Shown here one piece after another: positions 53,455-61,576 of a stretch of 64,000 nucleotides of DNA. This DNA is from Carboxylicivirga sp. M1479. Lineage in GTDB: Bacteria > Bacteroidota > Bacteroidia > Bacteroidales > Marinilabiliaceae. Under the pieces are notes generated by a model that ran no database searches, was not told the DNA's origin, and saw only the letters and a program-made list of their open reading frames with translations. Every line of letters begins with the position of its first letter. Position 1 is the first letter of the stretch. The DNA is taken from the NCBI RefSeq assembly GCF_007097485.1, contig NZ_VKDE01000004.1, positions 248,001 through 312,000 of the forward strand, read 5' to 3'. Made by a program: the position numbers and the translations under genes.

Positions 53455-53464
53455 AAATTATCAT

Positions 53465-53803
53465 ATGTCAATCGACTACAAGAAAACAAATGCACCGGTT
53501 TCAACAGTAACTTGGGATAAGAACGAATTATCTGAACCAACCGGGAATCTTTATGAATCACTTGTTGTGATGGGTAAAAGAGCCAATCAGATAAGTTCAG
53601 AAATGAAGGAAGAGTTGAATAAGAAGCTACAAGAATTCGCTTCTTACACGGATAATTTAGAGGAAGTTTTTGAAAACCGTGAGCAGATTGAGATTTCGCG
53701 CTTTTATGAGCGTTTGCCAAAATCGGTTTGTATTGCAACCCAAGAATTTGTTGAGGGTAAGGTTTACCACCGTAATCCTGATAGAGAAGGTTCTGAAGAG
53801 TAA
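53465..53803 (+). CDS. rpoZ: RNA polymerase omega subunit (Rpb6-like)
   Basis: A small subunit (112 aa) that helps assemble RNA polymerase. The NLYESLVVMGKRANQI segment (about 28-43) is the omega/Rpb6 motif that grips the beta' subunit. The remainder, KEELNKKLQEF and VEGKVYHRNPDREGSEE, fits the longer Bacteroidota form of omega. It begins 10 bp after bamD and precedes coaBC by 102 bp. The family is assigned from motif and gene order together. Confidence 0.83.
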   Translation: MSIDYKKTNAPVSTVTWDKNELSEPTGNLYESLVVMGKRANQISSEMKEELNKKLQEFASYTDNLEEVFENREQIEISRFYERLPKSVCIATQEFVEGKVYHRNPDREGSEE

Positions 53804-53905
53804 AAAGGTTAGGTTTCTATTATTTTAATAAAACCTTTCTGATTTAAAAATATAAAGGTAAAGGGGAATGGTGTATTCTCTTTTATCTTTTTTTATTTTT
53901 GGGAT

Positions 53906-55123
53906 ATGCTAAAAGGAAAAAAGTTTATACTTGGAATAGCTGGTGGTATTGCAGCTTATAAATGTGCTCAACTAACTCGTTTGCTGGTTAAAGAAGGGGC
54001 AGAGGTGCAGGTGATTATGACTAAGTTGGCCAAGGAGTTTATAACTCCCTTAACCATGGCAACTTTATCGAAGCGTCCTATTTTAGTTGAGTTTTTTAAT
54101 CCTGAAAATGGCGATTGGAACAGTCATGTTGATAGTGGCCTTTGGGCCGATGCTATGATTGTTGCTCCAGCTACAGCTAATACCATGGGCAAAATGGCCA
54201 ATGGTGTAGCAGATAATTTATTGATCACAACTTATTTGTCTGCTCGTTGTCCTGTATTTGTTGCGCCAACTATGGATTTGGATATGTATCAGCATCCGTC
54301 TACCCAGCGCAATATGCAAACACTTCTATCATACGGTAACCATTTAATTGAACCCAATGCTGGAGAATTGGCGAGTGGTTTAGTTGGAAAGGGTAGAATG
54401 GCAGAACCGGAAGAGATCGTTGGTGAGTTAAAGAATTTTTTTCAAAATCAGGATAAACAAGAGTTACTAGGGAAGAAAGTACTAGTATCCGCTGGTCCAA
54501 CACACGAAAAAATTGATCCGGTAAGGTTTATTGGTAACTACTCATCGGGTAAAATGGGATATGCTATTGCAGAAGAATTAGCGGAGCGTGGAGCAGAAGT
54601 GTCGTTGGTAAGTGGTCCAAGTCAATTGAGTGTTATTCATAAAAATATTAAACGCATTGATGTGCAAAGTTCGGCGGAAATGCACGATGCTTGTGTTAAG
54701 GAGTACGAAGGTGCCGATGCTGCCATTATGTCGGCTGCAGTAGCAGATTATACGCCTGAAATTGTGGAAGGGCAAAAAGTAAAGCGAAAGGCGCCCAAAG
54801 TATCCATAGAATTGAAGGCAACAGTTGATATTGCTGCGACGCTTGGTGCCACAAAAACAAAGAATCAGTTACTTGTTGGTTTTGCTTTGGAAACGCAAAA
54901 TGCTGAAGAGAATGCACGTAAGAAATTAGAAAAGAAAAATCTAGATTTTATTGTTTTAAACAGTCTGGAAGATGCAGGTGCAGGTTTTAATTCTGATACT
55001 AATAAAATCACAATTATCGATAAGGATAATAAGACGCAGAATTTTCCGTTAAAGAGTAAAGTGGAAGTAGCCAAGGATATTGTTAATGAATTGCTTACTC
55101 GCATAAATGGTGTCGCACCATAA
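53906..55123 (+). CDS. coaBC: Bifunctional phosphopantothenoylcysteine decarboxylase/synthetase
   Basis: Two coenzyme A steps in one protein of 405 aa: CoaB adds cysteine to phosphopantothenate, CoaC decarboxylates the product. The N-terminal flavoprotein CoaC domain starts LGIAGGIAAYKCAQL, has the catalytic His in WNSHVDSGLWADAMIVAPATANT-like context (SHVDSGLWAD near 72-81), and APTMDLDMYQHP in the substrate loop, with Asp where many have Asn. The C-terminal CoaB domain begins VLVSAGPTHEKIDPVRFIGN near 190 and has AAVADYTP and KTKNQLLVGFALET. Full length. It is 15 bp before the next gene. Confidence 0.95.
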   Translation: MLKGKKFILGIAGGIAAYKCAQLTRLLVKEGAEVQVIMTKLAKEFITPLTMATLSKRPILVEFFNPENGDWNSHVDSGLWADAMIVAPATANTMGKMANGVADNLLITTYLSARCPVFVAPTMDLDMYQHPSTQRNMQTLLSYGNHLIEPNAGELASGLVGKGRMAEPEEIVGELKNFFQNQDKQELLGKKVLVSAGPTHEKIDPVRFIGNYSSGKMGYAIAEELAERGAEVSLVSGPSQLSVIHKNIKRIDVQSSAEMHDACVKEYEGADAAIMSAAVADYTPEIVEGQKVKRKAPKVSIELKATVDIAATLGATKTKNQLLVGFALETQNAEENARKKLEKKNLDFIVLNSLEDAGAGFNSDTNKITIIDKDNKTQNFPLKSKVEVAKDIVNELLTRINGVAP

Positions 55124-55138
55124 CCTTACAAGATCGCT

Positions 55139-56035
55139 ATGAAATACGTATTGATTATTCTATTTGTTTTTTTGGGGATGAGAGCTCAAGCGCAAGAGTT
55201 TCAGTGTGCTGTGCAGGTTGTTTCTTCACAAATTCAAAGTTCTAATAAAAAGGTGTTCGAAACTCTTCAAACATCTATTATGGAGTTTATGAATAATCAG
55301 AAATGGACAAATGATAAGTTTGCGCCTGAAGAGAGAATTGATTGTAATATAATGATCAACATCTCTGAAATGATTTCCATTGATGAGTTTAGAGGAACGT
55401 TTCAAATACAGGCACGTCGTCCGGTATATAACACTAACTACTATACGGTATTGTTCAATCATCAAGATCAGGATTTTCATTTTAAGTACGTGGAGTTCGA
55501 ACCATTGATTTATAATCCTAATAACTTTGATTCTAATCTTATTGCTGTATTAGCCTACTATGCTAATATCGTACTGGGTTTAGATTACGACTCCTTTAAA
55601 AATAATGGAGGTACACCTTATTTCCAAGAAGCAGAAAGAATTGTAAATAGGGCGCAGAGTGCTCGTGAGGGTGGCTGGAAGTCATTTGAGGGCCAAAGGA
55701 ATAGGTATTGGTTAGTCGAGAATATTTTAAATGAGTACCACCGTCCGCTACGTCAATGCATGTATCAGTATCATCGAAAAGGTTTAGATCGCATGGGTGA
55801 TAAAGTAGAAGAAGGACGTGCGGAAGTCGTCAAGGCATTGGAGTTGACTCGAAAGGTGCATAGGCAGCGACCGAGTTCATTTTTCACTCAAGTTTTTTTT
55901 ACTGCCAAAGCCGATGAGCTAGTCAAGATATTTGAGGAGTCTTTTTCTATGGAAAAAGGTCGTGTAGTTGAAATTTTACTGGAGGTGGATCCTCCAAATA
56001 GTAAGAAATACGAAAAGATTTTATCGTCAAAATAA
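55139..56035 (+). CDS. porD: DUF4835 family protein, PorD-like T9SS-associated
   Basis: A 298 aa protein with a signal peptide (about 1-19, ending RAQAQ). The EFQCAVQVVSSQIQSSNKKV start, the RRPVYNTNYYTVLFNHQD middle and the AYYANIVLGLDYDSFK segment fit DUF4835, a family restricted to Bacteroidota and annotated as PorD in relation to type IX secretion. The gene is placed between coaBC and recN, as in relatives. The presence of T9SS-sorted proteins at 24197 and 25841 makes a working system plausible. The symbol rests on family and order, not on a proven role. Confidence 0.75.
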   Translation: MKYVLIILFVFLGMRAQAQEFQCAVQVVSSQIQSSNKKVFETLQTSIMEFMNNQKWTNDKFAPEERIDCNIMINISEMISIDEFRGTFQIQARRPVYNTNYYTVLFNHQDQDFHFKYVEFEPLIYNPNNFDSNLIAVLAYYANIVLGLDYDSFKNNGGTPYFQEAERIVNRAQSAREGGWKSFEGQRNRYWLVENILNEYHRPLRQCMYQYHRKGLDRMGDKVEEGRAEVVKALELTRKVHRQRPSSFFTQVFFTAKADELVKIFEESFSMEKGRVVEILLEVDPPNSKKYEKILSSK

Positions 56036-56036
56036 T

Positions 56037-57692
56037 ATGCTCAAGTCATTATCTATATCTAATTACGCTTTAATTGATAAGGTAGAAGTTGCCTTTGAAG
56101 GTGGTTTAACTGTTATTACTGGAGAAACAGGGGCTGGAAAGTCGGTTTTGCTTGGTGCTATGTCCTTAATTTTAGGTCAGCGCAGCGATGTTAATGCATT
56201 GCTTAGTAAAGAACAGAAGTGCATTGTAGAAGGAGAGTTTTTTATTGGTAATTATGGTTTGATTGATTTTTTCGAAGCAAATGATGTTGATTACGAAGAG
56301 GTAACAATCATCAGACGTGAATTATTGCCATCGGGGAAGTCAAGAGCTTTTGTTAATGATACGCCCGTGAATTTGGGCTTTCTTAAAGGTATCAGTGCCC
56401 AGTTAATCGATGTTCACTCGCAACATCAAAACTTATTGCTTGACGATAGTGGTTTTCATATGACCGTTATTGACACCCTAGCCGACAATAATAAGCTTCG
56501 GGATCAATACAAAAATGAGTATAAGAATTATAAATCTTTGAGTAAAGAAATTGAGATTATGATTGCTGAAAATGATAAGCAAAAAGCAGATCTTGATTAT
56601 ATGCAATTTCAATATGAGCAACTCAAAGATGCTAATTTAAAAGAGGGGCAACAGGCAGAATTAGAGCAGGAATTAGAGCAATTAACGCATGCCGAGGAAA
56701 TAAAAACATCCTTAGTAGATGTGGTAAATAATCTAAATCACGAACCATCGCCTGTTCTAGAGCTCTTAGTTGATTCGGTTAATAAGTTAGAACGAATCAG
56801 TGGTTTTATAGATGGTGGTGAAGAGTTGATTCAACGAATAGAGTCAGCTCGCATTGATCTTAAGGATTTGGCTGAGGATTTAGAAGCGCGTTCTGAGAAT
56901 TTGGAGTATAATCCAGAGGTGGTTTCTAAGATGCAGCAAAAGCTAAATGATATATACAGTCTTCAGCAGAAACACCGTGTTTCGTCTGTTGAAGAATTAA
57001 TTGAATTAAGGAATGATTTTGAGCAACGTATTCATAAGGTCAATTTCTTTGACGATGAACTGCAACTAAAACAAAAAAACTTAATAGGCATCGAAAAAAA
57101 GCTGGCTAAGGCATGTGCTGATTTAAGTAAAACACGAAGCAAGGTTTTTAGCAAGGTTAAGAGTAATATTGAAAAACAATTACAGGTGCTGGGAATTCCC
57201 CATGCCAATTTTGTTATACAACATCATATAAGTGATGAGTATGGTGTCAATGGTAAAGACGAGATAGAATTTCTATTCTCGGGTAATAAAGGAGGTCAGC
57301 CATCTTCTATTAATAAAGTAGCATCTGGTGGCGAAATTTCTAGAGTGATGTTGTCAATTAAATCGTTGTTATCGTCAAGTAAAGGTTTGCCAACCATAAT
57401 TTTTGATGAAATTGATACGGGTGTTTCTGGTGAAGTGGCCGATCAAATGGGTGGAATAATGGCTCACATGAGTAGTTCTATGCAAGTAATCAGCATTTCA
57501 CATTTGCCACAAATTGCGGTTAAGGGGGATCATCATTTTAAAGTGTATAAAACAGATGATGCGGATAAAACAATCTCAAATATCCGGAAATTAAACCACG
57601 AAGATCGTGTTGTAGAGGTTGCAAAGATGCTAAGTGGCTCAACTTTATCAGAAGCTGCTATCGAGAATGCAAGGTCGCTATTGAATAACTAA
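56037..57692 (+). CDS. recN: DNA repair protein RecN
   Basis: SMC-like ATPase in double-strand break repair, 551 aa, cytoplasmic. Walker A GETGAGKSVLLG (29-40), then a central coiled-coil region (about 155-380, with many Gln/Glu/Lys heptads), then the signature ASGGEISRVMLSIKSLL and Walker B PTIIFDEIDTGVSGEVADQMGG. The closing part, ISHLPQIAVKGDHHFKVYK, is as in other RecN. The start at 56037 begins MLKSLSISNYALIDKVEV, one base after the preceding stop; a longer frame would overlap that gene by 68 bp. Confidence 0.95.
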   Translation: MLKSLSISNYALIDKVEVAFEGGLTVITGETGAGKSVLLGAMSLILGQRSDVNALLSKEQKCIVEGEFFIGNYGLIDFFEANDVDYEEVTIIRRELLPSGKSRAFVNDTPVNLGFLKGISAQLIDVHSQHQNLLLDDSGFHMTVIDTLADNNKLRDQYKNEYKNYKSLSKEIEIMIAENDKQKADLDYMQFQYEQLKDANLKEGQQAELEQELEQLTHAEEIKTSLVDVVNNLNHEPSPVLELLVDSVNKLERISGFIDGGEELIQRIESARIDLKDLAEDLEARSENLEYNPEVVSKMQQKLNDIYSLQQKHRVSSVEELIELRNDFEQRIHKVNFFDDELQLKQKNLIGIEKKLAKACADLSKTRSKVFSKVKSNIEKQLQVLGIPHANFVIQHHISDEYGVNGKDEIEFLFSGNKGGQPSSINKVASGGEISRVMLSIKSLLSSSKGLPTIIFDEIDTGVSGEVADQMGGIMAHMSSSMQVISISHLPQIAVKGDHHFKVYKTDDADKTISNIRKLNHEDRVVEVAKMLSGSTLSEAAIENARSLLNN

Positions 57693-57771
57693 TCAGGTAT
57701 TTATAACTTACAAAACCTTTTTGCCTATTGCTTGTTGTAATAGGTTAGGTATATAATATTAATGTTGAAAC

Positions 57772-57801
57772 TTGTGTTGTGCAACATATGATGTATATTT
57801 G
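57772..57801 (+). promoter_or_regulatory. Promoter of fabI
   Basis: TTG (57772-57774), exactly 19 bp, then TATATTTG (57794-57801): a perfect Bacteroidota housekeeping promoter, 21 bp before the start codon. Confidence 0.75.
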
Positions 57802-57822
57802 TGCGCTCAAAAATAAATTGAT

Positions 57823-58668
57823 ATGGGATTTGATCTTTTAAAAGGAAAAAGAGGGATTATTTTTGGAGCCCTTAATGACATGTCTATTGCATGGAAAGTA
57901 GCTGAAAGAGCTTACGAAGAAGGGGCCCGATTTACATTGTCTAATACGCCGGTTGCTTGCCGTATGGGTGAGGTAGTTGAACTGGGTAAGAAGTGTGAGG
58001 CTGAAATTATTCCTGCTGACGCTACAAATGTAGCCGACCTGGAGAATGTTTTCGATAAATCAATGGAGGTGCTTGGCGGAAAAGTGGATTTCGTTTTGCA
58101 TTCAATCGGAATGTCATTAAATGTTCGTAAAAAGAGGGTTTATCATGACTTGGACTACAATTATCTAAACAAAACTTTAGATATTTCTGCAGTTTCTTTT
58201 CATAAAATGTTACAGGTAGCTTTCAAAAAGGACGCTGTTAGTGAATGGGGATCTGTTTTAGGTTTAAGCTATATTGCTGCCCAACGTACCCTTTACGGAT
58301 ATAACGATATGGCAGATGCGAAAGCATTATTAGAGTCTATCGCGCGTAGCTTTGGATATATTTATGGTCGCGAACGTAAAGTAAGAATCAATACTATTTC
58401 ACAATCACCAACTGTAACAACAGCTGGTAGTGGTGTAAAAGGTATCGATGGCTTAATTGACTTTTCTGATCGTATGTCGCCCTTGGGTAATGCTGATGCT
58501 GCTGATTGTGCCGACTATTGTATTACAATGTTCTCCGATCTTACGAAAAAAGTAACCATGCAGAATCTGTTTCACGATGGTGGGTTCTCTAATGTGGGAA
58601 TGAGTTTAAGGGCCATGACTCAGTATAATAAGAGTTTTGACCAAGATGACTTGGAAACAAAATACTAA
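57823..58668 (+). CDS. fabI: Enoyl-ACP reductase FabI
   Basis: Last step of the fatty acid elongation cycle: NADH-dependent reduction of enoyl-ACP; 281 aa. SDR fold with the FabI-type start GKRGIIFGALNDMSIAWKVAERA and catalytic Y150 in SYIAAQ, Y160 and K167 in the YNDMADAK pattern (Tyr-x6-Lys). ADATNVADLENVF is the adenine-side strand, and RINTISQSPTVTTAGSGVKG the late loop. Length is a little over E. coli FabI. It stands alone between a housekeeping promoter and a terminator. Confidence 0.94.
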   Translation: MGFDLLKGKRGIIFGALNDMSIAWKVAERAYEEGARFTLSNTPVACRMGEVVELGKKCEAEIIPADATNVADLENVFDKSMEVLGGKVDFVLHSIGMSLNVRKKRVYHDLDYNYLNKTLDISAVSFHKMLQVAFKKDAVSEWGSVLGLSYIAAQRTLYGYNDMADAKALLESIARSFGYIYGRERKVRINTISQSPTVTTAGSGVKGIDGLIDFSDRMSPLGNADAADCADYCITMFSDLTKKVTMQNLFHDGGFSNVGMSLRAMTQYNKSFDQDDLETKY

Positions 58669-58675
58669 AATTGAG

Positions 58676-58701
58676 AAAGGGTGCTGAAAGCACCCTTTTT
58701 T
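58676..58701 (+). terminator. Intrinsic terminator of fabI
   Basis: Arms AAAGGGTGCT (58676-58685) and AGCACCCTTT (58689-58698), 10 perfect pairs, GAA loop, six T. Confidence 0.9.
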
Positions 58702-58841
58702 GATAGGTTTAATTAACTTAAAAGCACTGCTCTAAATATTTTTATTGTCGTGTTTTAATCATTAAATTTGGCCACGTTTTTATTGAGAATATGGCAGTTT
58801 TAACGTAATGCCGAAATATATTGTTGACAAATAAAGTAATC

Positions 58842-59747
58842 ATGGATCAATACCGAATAAATCACCTTAAGGAACTAGAAGCAGAGTCTATCTATGTTAT
58901 TCGAGAGGTTGCTGCTCAATTTGAAAATCCGGTGATGTTATTCTCTGGAGGAAAAGACTCGATTGTTATGTTTCACTTGGCCCGTAAGGCTTTTTGGCCT
59001 GCTAAAGTGCCATTCCCTTTGATGCATATCGATACAGGGCATAATTTTCCTGAAGCAATAGAATACCGTGACCGTGTAATGGAAGAAACCGGAACAAAAT
59101 GCATTGTGGCAATGGTTCAGGATTCCATCGATCAAGGTAGGGTAGTAGAAGAAAAAGGTATTACTGCTAGCCGTAATAAATTGCAAACAACAACTTTGCT
59201 CGATGCTATTGAGGGCAATAAGTTTGATGCTGCCATGGGTGGCGGACGTCGTGATGAAGAAAAAGCACGTGCCAAAGAACGTTTTTTCTCACATAGAGAT
59301 GAGTTTGGGCAGTGGGATCCTAAGAATCAACGTCCTGAACTTTGGAACATCTTCAACGGTCGTAAGAATATGGGAGAGCATTTTCGTGTATTCCCAATCA
59401 GTAACTGGACAGAGATGGATGTTTGGCAATACATCTACATGGAGCAGATTGAACTACCAAGTTTGTATTTTACACACAAGCGCGAGGTTTTCAATCGTGA
59501 TGGTGTATGGATGGCTAAACTACCATTTATGCAATTGAAAGAGAACGAAAAGTTAGAGACTTTAGATGTGCGTTGCCGTACAATTGGTGATGTTACATGT
59601 ACGGGCTTAACGCTTTCAAAAGCCAACACTTTAGAAGATATTATACACGAAGTAGCAGCTACACGCACAACCGAGCGTGGCGGAAGAGCAGATGATAAAA
59701 GATCTGAGTCAGCCATGGAAGATCGTAAACGCGAAGGCTATTTTTAA
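58842..59747 (+). CDS. cysD: Sulfate adenylyltransferase subunit 2 (CysD)
   Basis: Small subunit of ATP sulfurylase, which activates sulfate to adenosine 5'-phosphosulfate; 301 aa. Signature LFSGGKDSIVMFHLARKAF near residue 30-50 (PP-loop), then MHIDTGHNFPEAIEYRD near 65 and GGRRDEEKARAKERFFS near 130. The C-terminal RGGRADDKRSESAMEDRKREGYF is well kept. The ATG at 58842 is chosen; an upstream TTG in frame is not needed. The TAAATTTG box at 58763-58770 is a likely -7 element, but TTG lies only 15 bp upstream. It is 29 bp from cysN. Confidence 0.94.
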   Translation: MDQYRINHLKELEAESIYVIREVAAQFENPVMLFSGGKDSIVMFHLARKAFWPAKVPFPLMHIDTGHNFPEAIEYRDRVMEETGTKCIVAMVQDSIDQGRVVEEKGITASRNKLQTTTLLDAIEGNKFDAAMGGGRRDEEKARAKERFFSHRDEFGQWDPKNQRPELWNIFNGRKNMGEHFRVFPISNWTEMDVWQYIYMEQIELPSLYFTHKREVFNRDGVWMAKLPFMQLKENEKLETLDVRCRTIGDVTCTGLTLSKANTLEDIIHEVAATRTTERGGRADDKRSESAMEDRKREGYF

Positions 59748-59776
59748 ACTTTTGTCAAATCAGAAAAATCAATAAT

Positions 59777-61054
59777 ATGTCCGGAAAAGAATCAGGATAT
59801 TTAGATATGGAGCTTTTACGCTTCACCACAGCAGGAAGTGTAGATGATGGTAAAAGTACATTGATTGGTCGCTTGCTGTATGATAGCAAAGCCATCTTTG
59901 AAGATCAGATGGAGGCTATTGAGCGTGTGAGTGAGCGATCGGGGCACGAAGAAGTTAATTTAGCTCTTCTTACCGATGGTTTACGATCAGAGCGCGAGCA
60001 GGGAATTACCATTGATGTTGCTTATCGTTACTTTGCTACACCAAAACGTAAATTCATTATTGCCGATACCCCAGGACACATTCAATATACCCGTAATATG
60101 GTTACTGGTGCCAGTACGGCTAATGTGGCTTTAATATTGGTTGATGCACGTCATGGTGTGCTTGAGCAGACATTGCGCCACGCCTATATTGCATCTCTAT
60201 TGCAGATTCCGCACGTTATTTTTTGTATTAACAAAATGGACTTGGTGGACTATAGCCAGGAGCGTTTTGAGCAAATTAAAGCTGATATCGATGCTGTATC
60301 GTCTAAGTTATCTGTAAAAGATATCCGTTTTGTGCCGATTAGTGCCTTGAAAGGTGATAACGTGGTTGATCGTTCAGAGCCAATGGCATGGTACGATGGT
60401 CCTACCTTAATGTATTTGTTGGAAAATATTCATATTAGTAGCGATATTAATCATGATGATTTCCGTTTTCCAGTACAGAATGTAATTCGTCCTCAATCAG
60501 CCGAATGGCCTGATTACAGAGGTTATGGTGGTCGTATTGCAAGTGGCGCTATTCAGGTAGGCGACGAAGTGAGCGTATTGCCAAGTGGTTTTACTTCTAA
60601 GGTGAAAACCATTGATATGATGGAAGAACCATTAGAGATTGGTTTTGCACCTCAGTCGGTATCTATTACGTTGGAAGATGAAATAGATATTAGTCGTGGC
60701 GATATGTTGGTGAAGAAAAACAACGGAACAGAGCCTAAAAACAGTCAGGATATTGAGGCGATGGTTTGTTGGTTTAACGAGCGTAAATTAATGCCGAGAG
60801 GTAAATACGTTATTCGTCATACATCATCAGAAGCACGTTGTATGGTTACTGAGATTCAATATAAAATGAATATCAATACCCTTGAAAAAGACGAAGAAAA
60901 CAATGATGTAAACATGAATGATATAGCTCGAATTAAAATTCGTTCAACTAAACCATTGTTTTTTGATTCATACAATCGTAACCGTATTACTGGTAGTATT
61001 ATTTTGGTCGATGAGGCTACCAATGAAACTGTTGCTGCTGGTATGATTATTTAA
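59777..61054 (+). CDS. cysN: Sulfate adenylyltransferase subunit 1 (CysN)
   Basis: GTPase subunit of ATP sulfurylase (425 aa); GTP hydrolysis drives APS formation by CysD. P-loop AGSVDDGKSTLIGRLLYD (residues 16-34), EREQGITIDVAYRYF (switch I), DTPGHIQYTRNM (switch II), FCINKMDLVD (NKxD), then EF-Tu-like beta-barrel domains 2 and 3. There is no CysC (APS kinase) fusion at the C-terminus, which ends GMII. No APS kinase or reductase gene is in the window, so the path after APS (assimilation or sulfation) is not visible. The operon ends at the terminator at 61077. Confidence 0.94.
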   Translation: MSGKESGYLDMELLRFTTAGSVDDGKSTLIGRLLYDSKAIFEDQMEAIERVSERSGHEEVNLALLTDGLRSEREQGITIDVAYRYFATPKRKFIIADTPGHIQYTRNMVTGASTANVALILVDARHGVLEQTLRHAYIASLLQIPHVIFCINKMDLVDYSQERFEQIKADIDAVSSKLSVKDIRFVPISALKGDNVVDRSEPMAWYDGPTLMYLLENIHISSDINHDDFRFPVQNVIRPQSAEWPDYRGYGGRIASGAIQVGDEVSVLPSGFTSKVKTIDMMEEPLEIGFAPQSVSITLEDEIDISRGDMLVKKNNGTEPKNSQDIEAMVCWFNERKLMPRGKYVIRHTSSEARCMVTEIQYKMNINTLEKDEENNDVNMNDIARIKIRSTKPLFFDSYNRNRITGSIILVDEATNETVAAGMII

Positions 61055-61076
61055 GAATAGAATTATATCACATATA

Positions 61077-61115
61077 AAAGGCCGCTTTTCATATTGAGAA
61101 GCGGCCTTTCTGTTT
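61077..61115 (+). terminator. Intrinsic terminator of cysDN
   Basis: Arms AAAGGCCGCTTTTC (61077-61090) and GAGAAGCGGCCTTT (61095-61108), 13-14 pairs with one wobble, short loop, T-rich tail. Confidence 0.88.
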
Positions 61116-61205
61116 TTAAGCTTTAGGTAACTACGATTTGAGTGCGTAAGGTATGGTTGAGTGTCCATTTTATTCGCATGCTCAACACTTTCTGTTAAAG
61201 TTTCT

Positions 61206-61271
61206 TCGTATCCTCTTTGGGGTGTCGTCGTATCTTCTTCGGGTTTGCATCGTACCTGCATCGGTTCAACC
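61206..61271. repeat. Three degenerate 22 bp tandem units
   Basis: TCGTA at 61206, 61228 and 61250, exactly 22 bp apart, each followed by a pyrimidine-rich stretch and TTYGG or ATCGG (for instance TCGTATCTTCTTCGGGTTTG). More GC-rich than the neighbourhood. Confidence 0.65.
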
Positions 61272-61515
61272 ACGCTCCTAGCGAGCTTGAACCAATGTAA
61301 GCTCATTGTTGGGACGATGATGGTAGCGTGTAGTCTCGAACATCTTTTTTTTATGGACTGAATTTAAAACTAAGTTGTGATTTCAGTTCTAACCGACTTT
61401 ACTGGGCATGGAGGTACTAATTGATAGGATGTAACTTGCGACTTAGTTTAATGATAGTCCACTACCAAACCTGTAAACGCTTAAAAAAGTTGTTTGAGGA
61501 GTCGCTCTTCATTGC

Positions 61516-61548
61516 AAAAAAAAAAGGAGCCTTGGTTAGAGGCTCCTT
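61516..61548 (-). terminator. Intrinsic terminator of the FadL-like gene
   Basis: Arms AAGGAGCCT (61524-61532) and AGGCTCCTT (61540-61548); on the minus strand the stem is followed by a run of ten T (61516-61525 on the plus strand is all A). Confidence 0.88.
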
Positions 61549-61576
61549 CGGACGGTTAAGAATAGGTTGGAGAAGG

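Larger units (their letters stand above)
61055..61576. other. 522 bp convergent intergenic region with repeats and two terminators
   Basis: Between cysN (+) and the porin gene (-). It contains the cysN terminator (61077-61115), three 22 bp units (61206-61271), a bulged hairpin GGTTCAA / GAGCTTGAACC (61263-61293), and the porin terminator (61516-61548). The stretch 61300-61510 shows no gene. Confidence 0.7.

Noticed and set aside
55968-56036. Longer start of RecN overlapping the porD-like gene
   Set aside because: The added residues are the other gene in a shifted frame; the Met at 56037 fits the family start exactly.
60968-61306. A 112-codon minus-strand frame over the cysN end and the 22 bp repeats
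   Set aside because: It overlaps the conserved end of cysN, a terminator and repeats, and has no recognisable protein features.
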